64,000 nucleotides of DNA from Aeromicrobium panaciterrae (GCF_031457275.1 NZ_JAVDWH010000001.1:2170001-2234000), one strand, 5' to 3'; shown: positions 34,221 through 44,877, counted from the first letter of the stretch. Notes: generated by a model not told the origin, from the sequence alone. Made by a program: numbers and translations.

Positions 34221-35624
34221 GTGGTGAAGGCCCTGCCCCTGTCGCGCCTGTCGGTGAGGCAGAGGCTCACCACGACCGTCGCCCTCGCGACCACACTCGG
34301 GCTCGTGGTCGTCGGCGTCACGATGTACGTCGTTGAGTCGCGCCGCATCGACCGCTCAGTTTCCGTAGCGCTGACCTCAGAACTCGGTGAGATGCGCGCG
34401 TTCCAGAAGTCTGGCCGTGACCCTGACACGCTCAAGCCGTTCGCCTCGCCGGATCTTCTCGTCACATCGTTCCTTGAGCGCAACCTCCCAGACCAGAACG
34501 AGATCCTGTTCGGCTTTCCCAGCACGGGCAAGCCACAGTTCGTCGGTGACGCCCCATCCTCGCTGCAGACGTCCGATGCTTTCCGCACGACGGTCGGCCG
34601 CGACCGGGTAGCCGGTGGCACCTCGACCGTGATTGTTGCCGGTAACGAGTACCGCGTGGCCGTGCTTCCCATCACGGACGGCAAGGTCACGGCGGCGTTC
34701 GTCGTCGTGCATGACGTGACATTGACGCTCGCACCTCTGCGCGACCTGATGGTTACCTACGCCGTGCTGGCAGCTCTCGCCGTACTCATCATTGCGGCTC
34801 TCGCCTCGTGGCTCGCAGGACGCCTACTCAGCCCCGTCCGACGCCTACGGGACACAGCCCAGGGCATCACCGACGGCGACCTCAGTCGACGAATAGAGGT
34901 GACCGGGCAGGACGACCTCGCCGACCTTCAGCGAACGTTCAACGACATGCTCGATCGCCTCGAGTCGGCGTTCACGGCGCAACGCCAGATGCTCGATGAC
35001 GCCGGCCACGAGCTGCGCACCCCATTGACGGTTCTACGTGGCCAACTCGAAGTGCTGGATCCCGACGATCCCGATGACGTCATCGCCACCCGCAACCTTC
35101 TGCTCGACGAGGTCGATCGCATGACCCGACTCGTCGGAGACCTTCTGATGCTTGCGAAGGCACGCCGGCCCGACTTCGTGTCGCCCAAACCGACAGACAT
35201 CGAGACCCTGACCCACGGGATCCTTAACCGCGCCAAATCGCTGGGACATCGCACCTGGCTCCTCGACGGGGTAGCCCGAGGGCATCACGACCTGGACGAG
35301 CAGCGCATCACTCAGGCGATGCTCCAGCTCGCCGAGAATGCTGCACGCCACACCGAGCAGGGCATCGAGATCGGCATCGGGTCCAGAATCGCGGATGGAC
35401 AGCTCGAGCTATGGGTTCGCGACACCGGTCCCGGTGTGGATCCACAGTTGCGGCATGAGGTATTCGAGCGGTTCGCACGCGGGCAGCGCAGTGACGAGGG
35501 GTTCGGTCTGGGGCTTTCAATCGTTCGCGCGATCGTCGAGGCCCATGGAGGTGCGATCCTGCTTGACGACACGTCCACCGGAGCGACGTTTCGCATGCGC
35601 ATCCCGACGGGAGTTACCTGGTGA
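34221..35624 (+). CDS. Sensor histidine kinase with HAMP domain
   Basis: A 467-residue membrane sensor kinase. Order: membrane helix (about 16-36), extracytoplasmic domain of about 130 residues, second helix (about 172-195), HAMP (RLLSPVRRLRDTAQGI), HisKA with the phosphorylated histidine in DDAGHELRTPLTVLRG, and HATPase (N box LAENAARH, G1 DTGPGVD, G2 GFGLGLSIV). GTG at 34221 starts right after the stop of the Asp-rich gene. It overlaps the response-regulator gene by four bases, so the pair is made together. Ligand unknown; the Asp-rich partners suggest a cation or surface-charge signal (inference). Confidence 0.9.
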   Translation: MVKALPLSRLSVRQRLTTTVALATTLGLVVVGVTMYVVESRRIDRSVSVALTSELGEMRAFQKSGRDPDTLKPFASPDLLVTSFLERNLPDQNEILFGFPSTGKPQFVGDAPSSLQTSDAFRTTVGRDRVAGGTSTVIVAGNEYRVAVLPITDGKVTAAFVVVHDVTLTLAPLRDLMVTYAVLAALAVLIIAALASWLAGRLLSPVRRLRDTAQGITDGDLSRRIEVTGQDDLADLQRTFNDMLDRLESAFTAQRQMLDDAGHELRTPLTVLRGQLEVLDPDDPDDVIATRNLLLDEVDRMTRLVGDLLMLAKARRPDFVSPKPTDIETLTHGILNRAKSLGHRTWLLDGVARGHHDLDEQRITQAMLQLAENAARHTEQGIEIGIGSRIADGQLELWVRDTGPGVDPQLRHEVFERFARGQRSDEGFGLGLSIVRAIVEAHGGAILLDDTSTGATFRMRIPTGVTW

Positions 35625-36283
35625 GTCGGATCCTGATCGTCGAGGACGAAGAACGCATCTCGTCGTTTGTGGCGAAGGGCCTTCGCGCGGAGGGATTCAC
35701 TCCCACAGTGGTGGCTGATGGGTTGACCGGACTCGACTACGCGCTCACCGGCGAGTTCGACCTGATGATCCTGGACATCGGGTTGCCGGGAATCGATGGA
35801 TTCAGCGTCCTCGAGCGGGTATCAAAGGATCGGCCAGCACTTCCAGTCATCGTCCTCACGGCGCGTGACTCAGTCACCGACACAGTCACGGCTCTCGAGG
35901 GCGGCGCTGCTGACTACATGTCGAAACCGTTCCGGTTCGGTGAGCTGCTCGCCCGCGTACGGCTGCGTCTTCGCGCACCTTCCGGCGGGCAGCCTCTTGC
36001 AGAGAACCTCGCGAGCGGAACCGTACGGCTGAATCTTCGTTCCAGGCGCGCGCACGTCGGCCAGGACGAGGTCGAGCTCTCGGCACGCGAGTTCGCGCTG
36101 GCGGAGGTGCTACTCGTCAATCGCGGCCAGGTCCTCTCACGGGAGCAACTACTTTCCCAGGTCTGGGGGTACGACTTCGATCCAGGATCCAACATCGTCG
36201 ACGTGTACATCGGCTATCTCCGCAAGAAGCTCGGCACCGAGTTTGTCGCGACCGTGCGGGGCATGGGCTACCGCGTCGAGTGA
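35621..36283 (+). CDS. OmpR/PhoB-family response regulator
   Basis: A 220-residue regulator paired with the preceding kinase. Receiver: acidic pair in VEDEERISSF, phosphorylation Asp in LMILDIGLPG, and Lys in MSKPFRFGELL. The C-terminal winged helix (SAREFALAEVLLVNRGQVLS to VRGMGYRVE) binds DNA. GTG start overlaps the kinase stop (GTGA). A strong hairpin terminator follows eight bases after the stop. The convergent Asp-rich gene beyond the terminator is a likely regulon member by position. Confidence 0.93.
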   Translation: MSRILIVEDEERISSFVAKGLRAEGFTPTVVADGLTGLDYALTGEFDLMILDIGLPGIDGFSVLERVSKDRPALPVIVLTARDSVTDTVTALEGGAADYMSKPFRFGELLARVRLRLRAPSGGQPLAENLASGTVRLNLRSRRAHVGQDEVELSAREFALAEVLLVNRGQVLSREQLLSQVWGYDFDPGSNIVDVYIGYLRKKLGTEFVATVRGMGYRVE

Positions 36284-36291
36284 ACAAGAAA

Positions 36292-36317
36292 CCGGGACGA
36301 CCATGCGGTCGTCCCGG
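36292..36317. terminator. Bidirectional terminator between convergent genes
   Basis: CCGGGACGACC (36292-36302) and GGTCGTCCCGG (36307-36317) form a perfect 11-base stem with loop ATGC. It lies eight bases after the response-regulator stop (+) and 15 bases after the Asp-rich gene stop (-), so it can serve both convergent transcripts. Confidence 0.9.
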
Positions 36318-36332
36318 CTCCCACAGGGAGAG

Positions 36333-36824
<492 letters not shown>

Positions 36825-36897
36825 GGCTCTCTCTCCTCCATTTGTGTGTTCCTGTTGAGAAGCAGACTCCCGCTGACGCGTGAGGTGGAGGTGAGCG

Positions 36898-36921
36898 GCA
36901 GATGAGACAACTCTCATCTGC
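36898..36921. promoter_or_regulatory. Perfect 10-base inverted repeat upstream of Asp-rich gene
   Basis: GCAGATGAGA (36898-36907), caac, TCTCATCTGC (36912-36921). It lies 74-97 bases upstream of the Asp-rich gene start and 62 bases after the end of the cardiolipin-synthase-like gene, both on minus. It can be the terminator of the latter or an operator of the former; position allows both. Confidence 0.6.
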
Positions 36922-36982
36922 GTTTGGCCCGACCGCGAGAAGTTCTGGAGCCGCGAACCACACCTGGCCTGTGGCGGCGCTT

Positions 36983-38221
36983 CTACAGCAGAGGTCGCAG
37001 CGGCCGCACGATCAGTTCGCACGCCCTAGCGACCCACGGCCGGGACTCCCATTCCTCAAGGCTCAGCTCGCGGGCGATGGAGGAGTCGTTCTCAAAGATC
37101 GTCTCCATCTCAGCGGCGAGCCCGGCGTCGAGGAACTCCATGTTGATCTCGTAGTTGCCGGTGAGGCTGAGGCGGTCGATGTTCGCGGTACCGATGGTCG
37201 TCCAGCGACCATCGATCGTCGCGGTCTTCGCGTGCACCATCCAGTCTTGATAGAGCAGGATCCGTACGCCGCCACGCAGCAACGAGCCATAGAACCCGCG
37301 TGACAGCACGTCGGTCGCAGCGTGGTTGGAGACCTCAGGCATCAGGATGCGTACGTCGACGCCCCTCGCTGCAGCATCGAGCAGACCTTGCAGGATGTCG
37401 CGGTCGGGGATGAAATAGGCGGCCGTGATGAAGATGCGGTCCTTCGCCCGGTCGATGGCTTCGAGGTACATCCCTCGGATCGGGAACATCAGCTGGCGCG
37501 GCACGTTGCGGTGAGCGCGGACCTGCGGCTCCCAACTCGCCTCCCCCAGCTGCTCGAGAGGGCGTGCCGTGATGTCGTCGCGCAGATTCCAGAAGTCGAC
37601 GAAGGCGTTGTCGAGATCCCAGACCGACGGTCCAACGATCTTGATGTGGGTGTCGCGCCATTCGGTGGCGTACAAGGCTCCGATGTTGAATCCGCCGACG
37701 TAACCGACGGCCTTGTCCACAACCAGGATCTTGCGGTGATCGCGACCGTAGCTGCGGAAGCTGAACACCTTCCATCCTGCGGAGTAGATCGGATAGCGAA
37801 GCACGTGGACGTTCGAAGGGAAACGCAGGAAGCTGGGCCGTACGACGAGGTTCGCGAAAGCGTCATAGACGACATAGACATCAACACCGCGGTCGGCGGC
37901 GCGAATCAACGCCTGCTTGAAGCGCTACCCCATCGCATCGCCCTTGATGATGTACGTCTCGAAGAGGATGCGGTCCTGCGCGGCGTCGATTTCCGCGAGC
38001 ATGTCCTCGTACAGGTCGGCGCCGTATGTGAACGCCGTGGCAATCCCTTGATCACCGATCGGGATGGGTCGTGGCGGGGTGACTGGGAACGGTGTCGCCG
38101 AGCGGCCACGAATGACCTTGCGGACCTTCGTGACGATCATCAACGTTCCGATGGTGAGGAACTGAAGCGTGATCATGGTCAGGAACCCGCGTCGGAGGAT
38201 CGTGCGGGCCCGAAGTCTCAT
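36983..38221 (-). pseudogene. Cardiolipin synthase-like (phospholipase D family), interrupted by in-frame TAG
   Basis: Reading one frame from 38221 to 36983 gives a 413-codon gene with a single internal TAG at 37925-37927, between GDAMG and RFKQALIRAADRG. The upstream part has one or two membrane segments and the start of the first PLD domain (DRILFETYIIKG); the downstream part keeps both HKD motifs, HRKILVVD and HAKTATID. So nothing is lost except continuity. Gln (CAG) would be a natural residue there. It could be a recent nonsense mutation, a sequencing error, or read-through. A TTG at 37909 could start the C-terminal part but has a poor ribosome site. It follows truB by 11 bases. Confidence 0.75.
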
Positions 38222-38232
38222 GGAGCCAAACC

Positions 38233-39105
38233 CTAGACGAACACTGCAATGGCCTTGGCATCCGCGCCGTGCTGCTCGTACAACGCCAAGAACGTTCCGG
38301 TCGGCGCGAACACCGCAACCGGGCCCGGCACGCCGAGATCCACGCCCGACAGAGCGCGCCCGAACGTCACGTCCGTCGCCTGCGCTTCCGTGAGCTCGTA
38401 CGTTGCGAAGCTCGCTCGTGCGACGTCATCGAGGGGTACGACCGTGAGCTCCTTCTCGAGCTCTTCGAGGGTGCCCGCGCGATCGATTCCGAACCCGCCC
38501 ACGCGCGTACGCCGCAGGGCCGTGAGATGGCCGCCGACTCCGAGAGCCGAACCGAGGTCGCGGGCCAGGGCGCGTATGTAGGTACCGCTCGAGCACACGA
38601 CGCGTACGTCAACGTCGAATGTTTCTCCCACGTGCCGTGACTCGGTCACCTCGAAGACCGCGACTGTGACGGGGCGAGCCTTGAGCGCGACCTCTTCACC
38701 CGAACGAACGCGGGCGTACGAGCGAACTCCGTCGACCTTGATTGCCGACACCGATGACGGGACCTGCTCAATGTCGCCGGTCAAGGGCAGCAGCGCAGCT
38801 CGTACGGCGTCCTCATCCAGGTGCGCTGCAGACGTCGTCTCGACAACGTCACCCTCGGCATCGTCTGTCACGGTGGACTGGCCGAGACGGATCGTGGCGA
38901 CGTACTCCTTGTCGGCGAGTGTCAGATGTCCGAGCAGACGGGTTGCACGGTTGATGCCGAGCACCAAGACACCCGTGGCCATGGGGTCGAGCGTGCCGCT
39001 GTGTCCGACCTTGCGGGTGCCAGCGAGTCGACGCATACGGCCGACCACGTCATGCGAGGTCCAGCCTGAAGGCTTGTCGACGATGACAAGGCCTGACTCC
39101 GTCAC
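38233..39105 (-). CDS. truB: tRNA pseudouridine-55 synthase
   Basis: A 290-residue enzyme making pseudouridine at position 55 in the T-loop of tRNAs. The N-terminus [17 protein letters not shown] and the catalytic-Asp segment [16 protein letters not shown] are diagnostic; [14 protein letters not shown] is also present. GTG at 39105 overlaps the rbfA stop (GTGA). It ends the rimP-nusA-ylxR-infB-rbfA-truB run. An actinobacterial C-terminal extension with a PUA-like end ([15 protein letters not shown]) is visible. Confidence 0.96.
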   Translation of the reverse strand: MTESGLVIVDKPSGWTSHDVVGRMRRLAGTRKVGHSGTLDPMATGVLVLGINRATRLLGHLTLADKEYVATIRLGQSTVTDDAEGDVVETTSAAHLDEDAVRAALLPLTGDIEQVPSSVSAIKVDGVRSYARVRSGEEVALKARPVTVAVFEVTESRHVGETFDVDVRVVCSSGTYIRALARDLGSALGVGGHLTALRRTRVGGFGIDRAGTLEELEKELTVVPLDDVARASFATYELTEAQATDVTFGRALSGVDLGVPGPVAVFAPTGTFLALYEQHGADAKAIAVFV

Positions 39106-39539
39106 TCGGAGTCGGCCTCGTCAACGTGCGGCTTCTTGTAAGGATCAGCGTCGCCGGCGTAGGTCGCCCCGGTCGACTGCGCGGCGACAGCGTCGTCAGC
39201 CGCCTTGGCCCTGGCGAGCAGATCTTCGATCTCCTTGGCCGTCTCGGGCACTGCGTCGAGGTAGAAGTCGATCGACGGAGTGATCCGCGTACCGAGCTGC
39301 TTGCCGACTTCGGACCGGATGAGACCGGTGGCGCTCTTGAGCGCCGCCGCGGTCTCAGCCCGGGCCGTCTCGTCACCCATGACGGTGTAGAACACCGAGG
39401 CCTGCTGGCCGTCTCCGGTCATCCGGACGTCGGTGATCGTCACAAAGCCGAGGCGCGGGTCTTTGACCCGACGCTCCAGCATCTGTGCGACGACCACCTT
39501 GATCCGGTCACCGACCTTGGCATTCCTTGGACCGGCCAT
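39102..39539 (-). CDS. rbfA: Ribosome-binding factor A
   Basis: A 145-residue KH-fold factor for 16S rRNA maturation. Conserved segments are [40 protein letters not shown] and the [20 protein letters not shown]-like segment. A 35-residue Asp/Ala-rich tail extends past the core. The ATG at 39539 starts two bases after the infB stop; upstream reading would run into infB and lacks family similarity. It overlaps truB by four bases. Confidence 0.95.
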   Translation of the reverse strand: MAGPRNAKVGDRIKVVVAQMLERRVKDPRLGFVTITDVRMTGDGQQASVFYTVMGDETARAETAAALKSATGLIRSEVGKQLGTRITPSIDFYLDAVPETAKEIEDLLARAKAADDAVAAQSTGATYAGDADPYKKPHVDEADSE

Positions 39540-39541
39540 GG

Positions 39542-42304
39542 TTACGCGCGAACCTTTTCTCGCATTTCGTACGTTTCGATGATGTCGCCGACCTTGATGT
39601 CGTTGTAGCCCTTGAGCACGATGCCGCACTCAAAGCCCTCGCGGACCTCGGACGCGTCATCCTTCTCACGACGCAGGCTGCCGAGATCGAGGTTCTCGGC
39701 GACGACAGCGCTGTCGCGAAGCAGACGTGCCTTGGCATTGCGCTTGATGACGCCACCCGTGACCATGCAACCGGCGATGTTGCCGATCTTGCTGGAGCGG
39801 AAGATGTCGCGGATCTCGGCGGTACCGAGCTGCGCCTCTTCGAACTCCGGCTTGAGCAGGCCCTTGAGCGATGCCTCAATCTCCTCGATCGCGTTGTAGA
39901 TGATCGAGTAGTAGCGGATCTCGACGCCTTCGCGGTCAGCCAGCTCCGTCGCCTTGCCCTGCGGGCGGACGTTGAAGCCGATGATCACGGCGTTGGACGC
40001 GGCGGCCAGCATGACGTTGGTCTCCGTGATCGCACCGACACCGCGGTCGATGACGCGCAGTGCGACACCTTCGCCGACGTCGATCTGTGCGAGCGCATCC
40101 TCGAGAGCCTCGACCGAACCTGAACCATCACCCTTGAGGATGAGGAGCAGCTCGTCGGTCTCGCCCTTCTCGAGCGAGGACATGAAGTCCTCGAGCGTAC
40201 GGCGACCACTGCGCTGCGCCAGGAGAGCGTTGCGCTCACGCGCTTCGCGCTTCTCAGCGATCTGGCGAGCCAGGCGGTCATCAGCGACAACCATGAAGTT
40301 GTCACCTGCGCCGGGTACTGCCGTCAGACCGAGCACCAGCGCAGGACGCGACGGTGTGGCTTCTTCGATGTTCTCGCCGTGCTCGTCGAGCAGGGCGCGA
40401 ACGCGACCGAACGCCGGGCCGGCGACGATCGAGTCGCCCACCTTGAGCGTTCCACGGTGCACGAGGATCGTTGCGACAGGACCGCGACCACGGTCGAGGT
40501 GCGCCTCGATGACGAGGCCCTCGGCGTTCTGGTCGGGGTTGGCGCGCAGATCGAGCGATGCGTCAGCCGTGAGGACAACCGCTTCAAGAAGCTCATTGAG
40601 ACCCGTACCGGCCTTGGCCGAGACGTCGACGAACATCGTGTCTCCGCCGTACTCCTCGGGCTGGAGCCCGTACTCGGTGAGCTGACCGCGTGCCTTGATC
40701 GGATCTGCACCGGGCTTGTCGACCTTGTTTACCGCGACCACGATCGGAACGCCGGCGGCCTTGGCGTGGTTGAGCGCCTCGATCGTCTGCGGCATGACAC
40801 CGTCATCGGCTGCGACCACGAGGATCACGATGTCGGTTGCCTGCGCACCACGGGCACGCATGGCGGTGAACGCCTCGTGGCCCGGTGTATCGATCAGCGT
40901 GATGCGACGCTCGGTGCCGTCAACTTCGGTCGCGACCTGGTAGGCGCCGATGGACTGCGTGATGCCACCGGCTTCCTTGTCGACAACGTTGGCGTTGCGG
41001 AGTGCGTCGAGCAGCTTGGTCTTACCGTGATCGACGTGACCCATGACGGTCACGACCGGCGGACGCGGAGCGAGGTCCTTGTCGTCGCCCTCGTGCTCAC
41101 CGAACTCGAGGTCGAACGACTCGAGCAGCTCGCGGTCCTCGTCTTCGGGCGAGATGATCTCAACGTTGTAGTTGAGCTCTTCGCCGAGCAGCAGCAGCGT
41201 CTCGTCATTGGCCGACTGAGTGGCCGTGACGATCTCACCGAGGTGGAACAGCACCTCGACGAGCGACGCGGAGTCTGCGCCAATCTTCTCGGCGAAGTCG
41301 CTCAGCGACGAGCCGCGAGTCAGGCGTACGTTCTCGCCGTCGCCCTTGCGTACGCGGACTCCGCCGATGGCAGGAGCCTGCATCTGGTCGTATTCCTGGC
41401 GCTTGGCGCGCTTGCTCTTGCGTCCACGACGTACGGGACCGCCGGCGCGACCGAACGCGCCCTGGGTGCCACCACGCGTGTTGCGACCAGCAGGACCGCC
41501 ACCGCTGCGCGGAGGACCGAATCCTCCACCGCCACCGGGTGCTCCGCCGGGTCCACCGCGACCGGGTGCGCCTCCGCCACCGGGTGCTCCGCCTGGACGG
41601 CCTTGGTAACCACCGGGTGCACCGCGACCGGGTGCGCCACCGGGTCCACCGCGACCGGCGCCGGGTCCGCCACGAGCCTGGTCACGGCTCGTCGGAGGAC
41701 CGCCGAGGCCGGACTGACGCGGCATCATCGCGGGGTTGGGGCGAGGCATACCGGGAACTGCCGGTGCTGCCGCTGCGCCACCTTCGCGTGCTGCAGGGGG
41801 ACGCGGGGCGCGCTGCATGCCCTGCGTCGATGAGAACGGGTTGTTGCCGGGGCGTGCGCCACCTGCACCAGGCGCGCGGGGGCCGGGGCTGGGAGCGCCA
41901 CCGGGGCGCGGGGCCGCGGGGGCTTCAGTTGCGGCAGCGGGAGCCTCGACGGGCGCTTCAGCGACCGGCTCAGGCTCGGGCTCCGCGACAACGCGCGGGC
42001 CGGGCGTAGGACCGGTGGGCTTCTCGGCGACCGGCTCGGGCGCTTCGACAACCTCGGCCGGAGCCTCAGCAGGCGCTGCAGCCTTGGCGGGGGCAGCCTT
42101 CTTGGCGGCGGGCTTGCCGCCGGACTTCTTGGCACCTTGGGCGCGCAGCGCTTCACCGTGTTCTTCGGTGAGGCGGCGTACGACGGGCGCTTCGACGGTC
42201 GAGGAAGCCGACTTTACGTACTCACCCATGTCTTTCAGGGTGGACAGGACGACTTTGCTCTCGACACCGAACTCGCGGGCGAGCTCGTGGACTCTTACAG
42301 CCAC
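39542..42304 (-). CDS. infB: Translation initiation factor IF-2
   Basis: A 920-residue GTPase that brings initiator tRNA to the ribosome. After the N-terminal IF2_N motif ([15 protein letters not shown]) comes a long Ala/Pro/Glu region and a Gly/Pro/Arg-rich low-complexity stretch (about residues 130-300) typical of actinobacteria. The G domain has [16 protein letters not shown] and NKVDKPGA; the C-terminal tRNA-binding domain is complete. It starts with GTG at 42304; AAGGAG lies four bases upstream but inside a hairpin, with a chain of minigenes above it (separate entries). Confidence 0.97.
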   Translation of the reverse strand: MAVRVHELAREFGVESKVVLSTLKDMGEYVKSASSTVEAPVVRRLTEEHGEALRAQGAKKSGGKPAAKKAAPAKAAAPAEAPAEVVEAPEPVAEKPTGPTPGPRVVAEPEPEPVAEAPVEAPAAATEAPAAPRPGGAPSPGPRAPGAGGARPGNNPFSSTQGMQRAPRPPAAREGGAAAAPAVPGMPRPNPAMMPRQSGLGGPPTSRDQARGGPGAGRGGPGGAPGRGAPGGYQGRPGGAPGGGGAPGRGGPGGAPGGGGGFGPPRSGGGPAGRNTRGGTQGAFGRAGGPVRRGRKSKRAKRQEYDQMQAPAIGGVRVRKGDGENVRLTRGSSLSDFAEKIGADSASLVEVLFHLGEIVTATQSANDETLLLLGEELNYNVEIISPEDEDRELLESFDLEFGEHEGDDKDLAPRPPVVTVMGHVDHGKTKLLDALRNANVVDKEAGGITQSIGAYQVATEVDGTERRITLIDTPGHEAFTAMRARGAQATDIVILVVAADDGVMPQTIEALNHAKAAGVPIVVAVNKVDKPGADPIKARGQLTEYGLQPEEYGGDTMFVDVSAKAGTGLNELLEAVVLTADASLDLRANPDQNAEGLVIEAHLDRGRGPVATILVHRGTLKVGDSIVAGPAFGRVRALLDEHGENIEEATPSRPALVLGLTAVPGAGDNFMVVADDRLARQIAEKREARERNALLAQRSGRRTLEDFMSSLEKGETDELLLILKGDGSGSVEALEDALAQIDVGEGVALRVIDRGVGAITETNVMLAAASNAVIIGFNVRPQGKATELADREGVEIRYYSIIYNAIEEIEASLKGLLKPEFEEAQLGTAEIRDIFRSSKIGNIAGCMVTGGVIKRNAKARLLRDSAVVAENLDLGSLRREKDDASEVREGFECGIVLKGYNDIKVGDIIETYEMREKVRA

Positions 42305-42308
42305 TTTT

Positions 42309-42336
42309 CTCCTTCAGGGGGTCCGACCCAAAGGAG
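42309..42336 (-). promoter_or_regulatory. Hairpin hiding the infB ribosome binding site
   Basis: On the minus strand CTCCTT (42336-42331) is complementary to the infB Shine-Dalgarno AAGGAG (42314-42309). Between them GGGT and ACCC form an inner stem around a three-base loop. As RNA this folds into a hairpin whose outer stem occupies the ribosome site. The last minigene stop (42345) is eight bases upstream, close enough for a terminating ribosome to open it. Confidence 0.6.
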
Positions 42337-42344
42337 GATCAGAC

Positions 42345-42404
42345 CTAGTTGACGTGCAGGCTCATCGGTCAGTACTCATCGGTGAGTACTCATCGGTTCG
42401 TCAT
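42345..42404 (-). promoter_or_regulatory. Chain of four ATGA-linked minigenes in infB leader
   Basis: Read on minus: ATG at 42404 (MTNR, stop 42390), ATG at 42393 (MSTHR, stop 42376), ATG at 42379 (MSTDR, stop 42362) and ATG at 42365 (MSLHVN, stop TAG 42345). Each TGA overlaps the next ATG as ATGA. The DNA is a tandem repeat of period 14, with ctcatcggt at 42361, 42375 and 42389 on plus. GGAG lies ten bases before the first ATG. Sequence facts are certain; translation is untested. Confidence 0.6.
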
Positions 42405-42456
42405 GAGCGGGGTGCTCCGATTCGTGGTCTGGGAACGCTGTGTGCGTTCCTCGTGG

Positions 42457-42762
42457 TCATTCAGCAGGTGGTGATTCGCTGATCATGGCACTCAGCGCAT
42501 TCAGGTCAAGCGACCCTTCGACTCGAAGGGCCCGACCAAACGCTTTGCGTCGTGTCGCGAGCTCCAGGCACCGTGCCGTTGGGTGCAGATGCGCCCCGCG
42601 GCCCGGCAACGATCGGCTCAGATCGGGTGTCACGACCGTGGTCGTGGACTCCTTAGCTGCGACGACTCGCACCAGAGTGGTCTTGTCCGCACGCTCTCGG
42701 CAGCCGATGCACGTACGAAGGACCTCGGTCAGTCTACCCGTTTCGCGAGGCGGCTGCGCCAT
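42457..42762 (-). CDS. ylxR: YlxR family (DUF448) RNA-binding protein
   Basis: A 101-residue small basic protein encoded between nusA and infB, the standard YlxR position. The family signature [19 protein letters not shown] is present, with [17 protein letters not shown] and the RKAFGRALR segment. YlxR is thought to bind RNA and has been linked to RNase P or transcription in some bacteria. The ATG at 42762 overlaps nusA by 29 bases; a CTG or other start after the nusA stop is possible. 152 bases separate it from infB. Confidence 0.9.
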   Translation of the reverse strand: MAQPPRETGRLTEVLRTCIGCRERADKTTLVRVVAAKESTTTVVTPDLSRSLPGRGAHLHPTARCLELATRRKAFGRALRVEGSLDLNALSAMISESPPAE

Positions 42763-43801
42763 CGGTTCCCGTGCCGTCTCCCGTGGCGGGGACTTCGGTG
42801 TCGGAGCGGATGTCGATGCGCCATCCGGTCAGCTTGGCGGCGAGCCGCGCATTCTGACCTTCCTTGCCGATCGCGAGCGACAGCTGAAAATCGGGTACGA
42901 CAACCCGCGCCGAGCGCGTCGTCGGGTCGACCAGCGTGACGCCCTTGACCTGCGAGGGCGACAGTGCGTGCGCGATGAATTCCGCGGGATCGTCGCTGTA
43001 ATCGACGATGTCGATCTTTTCGCCGTGCAGCTCGTGCATGACGTTGCGTACGCGTGACCCCATGGGACCGATGCAGGAACCCTTGGCGTTGATGCCCGGC
43101 ACATTGGCGCGTACGGCGATCTTGGTGCGGTGACCTGCTTCGCGGGCAATCGCGACGATTTCGACCGATCCGTCAGCGATTTCGGGCGCTTCAAGCGCGA
43201 AAAGAAGCTTCACGAGGTTGGGGTGGGTGCGCGAAACCTTGACGCGCGGTCCCCGCAATCCCTTTTCGACCTCGTACACGTACGCCTTGAGGCGCTCGCC
43301 GTGGGCGTACTTCTCCTCGGGCACCCGCTCGGACGCCACGAGAATTGCCTCAATACGACCGAGATCGAGGGCAACATCACCCGGACGGCTCTGCTGGATG
43401 ACACCGGAGACGATGTCGCCGACGCGGCCAGAGAACTCGCCGTACTTCGCCTCGTCCTCGGCGTCGCGGATGCGCTGCATGATCAGCTGGCGCGCGATCG
43501 TCGCGGCAAAGCGGCCGAAGTCGTCAGGAGTGTGCTCGAACTCCTCAGTGAAGTTGGGTTCGGGCCGTTCAACGGGCCCATCGCCCTCCGCCTCGACGGG
43601 CTCGTCGTCGGCGAGGCGCTCCTTGGCCCACACGATGACGTGGCCGGTCTTGCGGTTGAGCTCAACGCGCGCATTCGGGAACGATCCCGGCGACTTGTGA
43701 TAGGCCGAGAGGAGCGCGGTCTCGATGGCCTCGACGACCACCTCGAACGAGATGTCCTTCTCGTGCTCGAGAGCTCTCAGGGCTGCCATGTCGATGTCCA
43801 T
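42734..43801 (-). CDS. nusA: Transcription termination/antitermination factor NusA
   Basis: A 355-residue RNA-polymerase-associated factor. Order: N-terminal domain ([20 protein letters not shown]), S1 domain ([20 protein letters not shown]), KH1 ([20 protein letters not shown]) and KH2 ([20 protein letters not shown]). There is no C-terminal acidic repeat, as is normal in actinobacteria. Its ATG shares one base with the rimP stop (TGATG), giving tight coupling in the rimP-nusA unit. Confidence 0.97.
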   Translation of the reverse strand: MDIDMAALRALEHEKDISFEVVVEAIETALLSAYHKSPGSFPNARVELNRKTGHVIVWAKERLADDEPVEAEGDGPVERPEPNFTEEFEHTPDDFGRFAATIARQLIMQRIRDAEDEAKYGEFSGRVGDIVSGVIQQSRPGDVALDLGRIEAILVASERVPEEKYAHGERLKAYVYEVEKGLRGPRVKVSRTHPNLVKLLFALEAPEIADGSVEIVAIAREAGHRTKIAVRANVPGINAKGSCIGPMGSRVRNVMHELHGEKIDIVDYSDDPAEFIAHALSPSQVKGVTLVDPTTRSARVVVPDFQLSLAIGKEGQNARLAAKLTGWRIDIRSDTEVPATGDGTGTDGAAASRNG

Positions 43802-44253
43802 CAGGCGTCCTTCCTGTTCAGCTCGGTCTGTACGAGCGCCGTCACGATCTGGTCATACGCGATCCGCGTCGTGTCTTTCTTGGTGGTCAGCTGGACTCCG
43901 GTGTCATCGCTGTCTCCGATGCGACCGTCCAGGGTGATGTCGTCCTCAAGCGTCACGCGTACGAGGCGCCCTGCGTTGCGTCGCCAATGGCGGGGCAAGG
44001 TGAGCGGGCGTTCGACACCGCGGGAGGTCACCTCGAGCGTGTAGGGCTCGGCACCCATCACATCGGAGCTGTCGAGAGCCTCAGACAGCGCGCGGGTGGC
44101 GTCGGTGATGTGGTCGATCCCGATGCCACCGTCGACATCCAGAGCGATACGAAGGACCTTGCGTCGGCCGCCGGAGCTGAGCTCAACGGCTTCAACATCC
44201 AGGCCGAGTGCGGACACACAGTCGTTCACGAGGGTCTCAAGCCTGTCAGTCAT
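43801..44253 (-). CDS. rimP: Ribosome maturation factor RimP
   Basis: A 150-residue two-domain factor for 30S subunit assembly. Conserved parts: [20 protein letters not shown] near the N-terminus, [20 protein letters not shown], and [20 protein letters not shown]; the Sm-like C-terminal domain follows. It is the first gene of the rimP-nusA-ylxR-infB-rbfA-truB run and is divergent from a small exported-protein gene across 138 bases, where the operon promoter should lie, although I see no clear -35/-10 pair. Confidence 0.94.
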   Translation of the reverse strand: MTDRLETLVNDCVSALGLDVEAVELSSGGRRKVLRIALDVDGGIGIDHITDATRALSEALDSSDVMGAEPYTLEVTSRGVERPLTLPRHWRRNAGRLVRVTLEDDITLDGRIGDSDDTGVQLTTKKDTTRIAYDQIVTALVQTELNRKDA

Positions 44254-44391
44254 TGGCTCGTCCTCCTCTGTTCTGTTGTCGGCATGTTCTGCCGTCCCGC
44301 GTTGCGTGTGCCCCCACCCTATCGAACCTCGCGGGACCTACGAACCGTATCGACGCGCGCCCGACGCGGCACCGTCGGATAGCCTGCCGAG

Positions 44392-44877
44392 GTGATCAGC
44401 CGTCGCGCCCTCCTCGGCACCGGAGCGGCAACTGCCATCACCGCTGCTGCCCTCGGAGGCGCCGCGCTCACTCACCGGCTCGACGACCTCGCACGAGGCG
44501 TCGGCATCAAGCCTCATCCCGAGCCCGATCCATCGGACTCGAAGCTGCTCGCACGGGTCGCCGTCGACCAGAACACCTTGCTCGCCATGGTCGAAGCGAC
44601 GGCTGGCGCGCACTCGACCTTGAAGCTGGACCGCTACCTCTCGATCAGCACGTCACATGCGAAGGCGGTCGGTGTGGCTGCCAGCGTGCCCGACGTCGCA
44701 CCACCGTCCGCCGACCCGGAAACGGCTGTCAGCGACCTATCGTCCGCCTACGCGAACGCCGCTCGTGCGAGAGCTGCCGATGCCCTCGAGGCTGCCTCCC
44801 CCGCCCTCGTGCGCGTGCTCGCTTCCATGTCCGCCGGGCTGTACCAGTGCGCCGACGCGATCAAGGACCTGCGATGA
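44392..44877 (+). CDS. Exported protein of unknown function with Tat-like signal
   Basis: A 161-residue protein starting with GTG. The N-terminus has SRRALLG followed by a hydrophobic Ala/Gly stretch, a twin-arginine-like signal. The mature part is helical and Ala-rich (SSAYANAARARAADALEAAS) without cysteines apart from one near the end (LYQCADAIKD). It overlaps the DUF4439 ferritin-like gene by four bases, and the helical pattern suggests that both are four-helix-bundle-type proteins acting together. No function is assigned. Confidence 0.65.
   Translation: MISRRALLGTGAATAITAAALGGAALTHRLDDLARGVGIKPHPEPDPSDSKLLARVAVDQNTLLAMVEATAGAHSTLKLDRYLSISTSHAKAVGVAASVPDVAPPSADPETAVSDLSSAYANAARARAADALEAASPALVRVLASMSAGLYQCADAIKDLR

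Noticed and set aside
40379-41833. 484-codon plus-strand frame opposite infB
   Set aside because: Ala/Thr/Gly-rich shadow of the low-complexity region of IF-2; no start signal.
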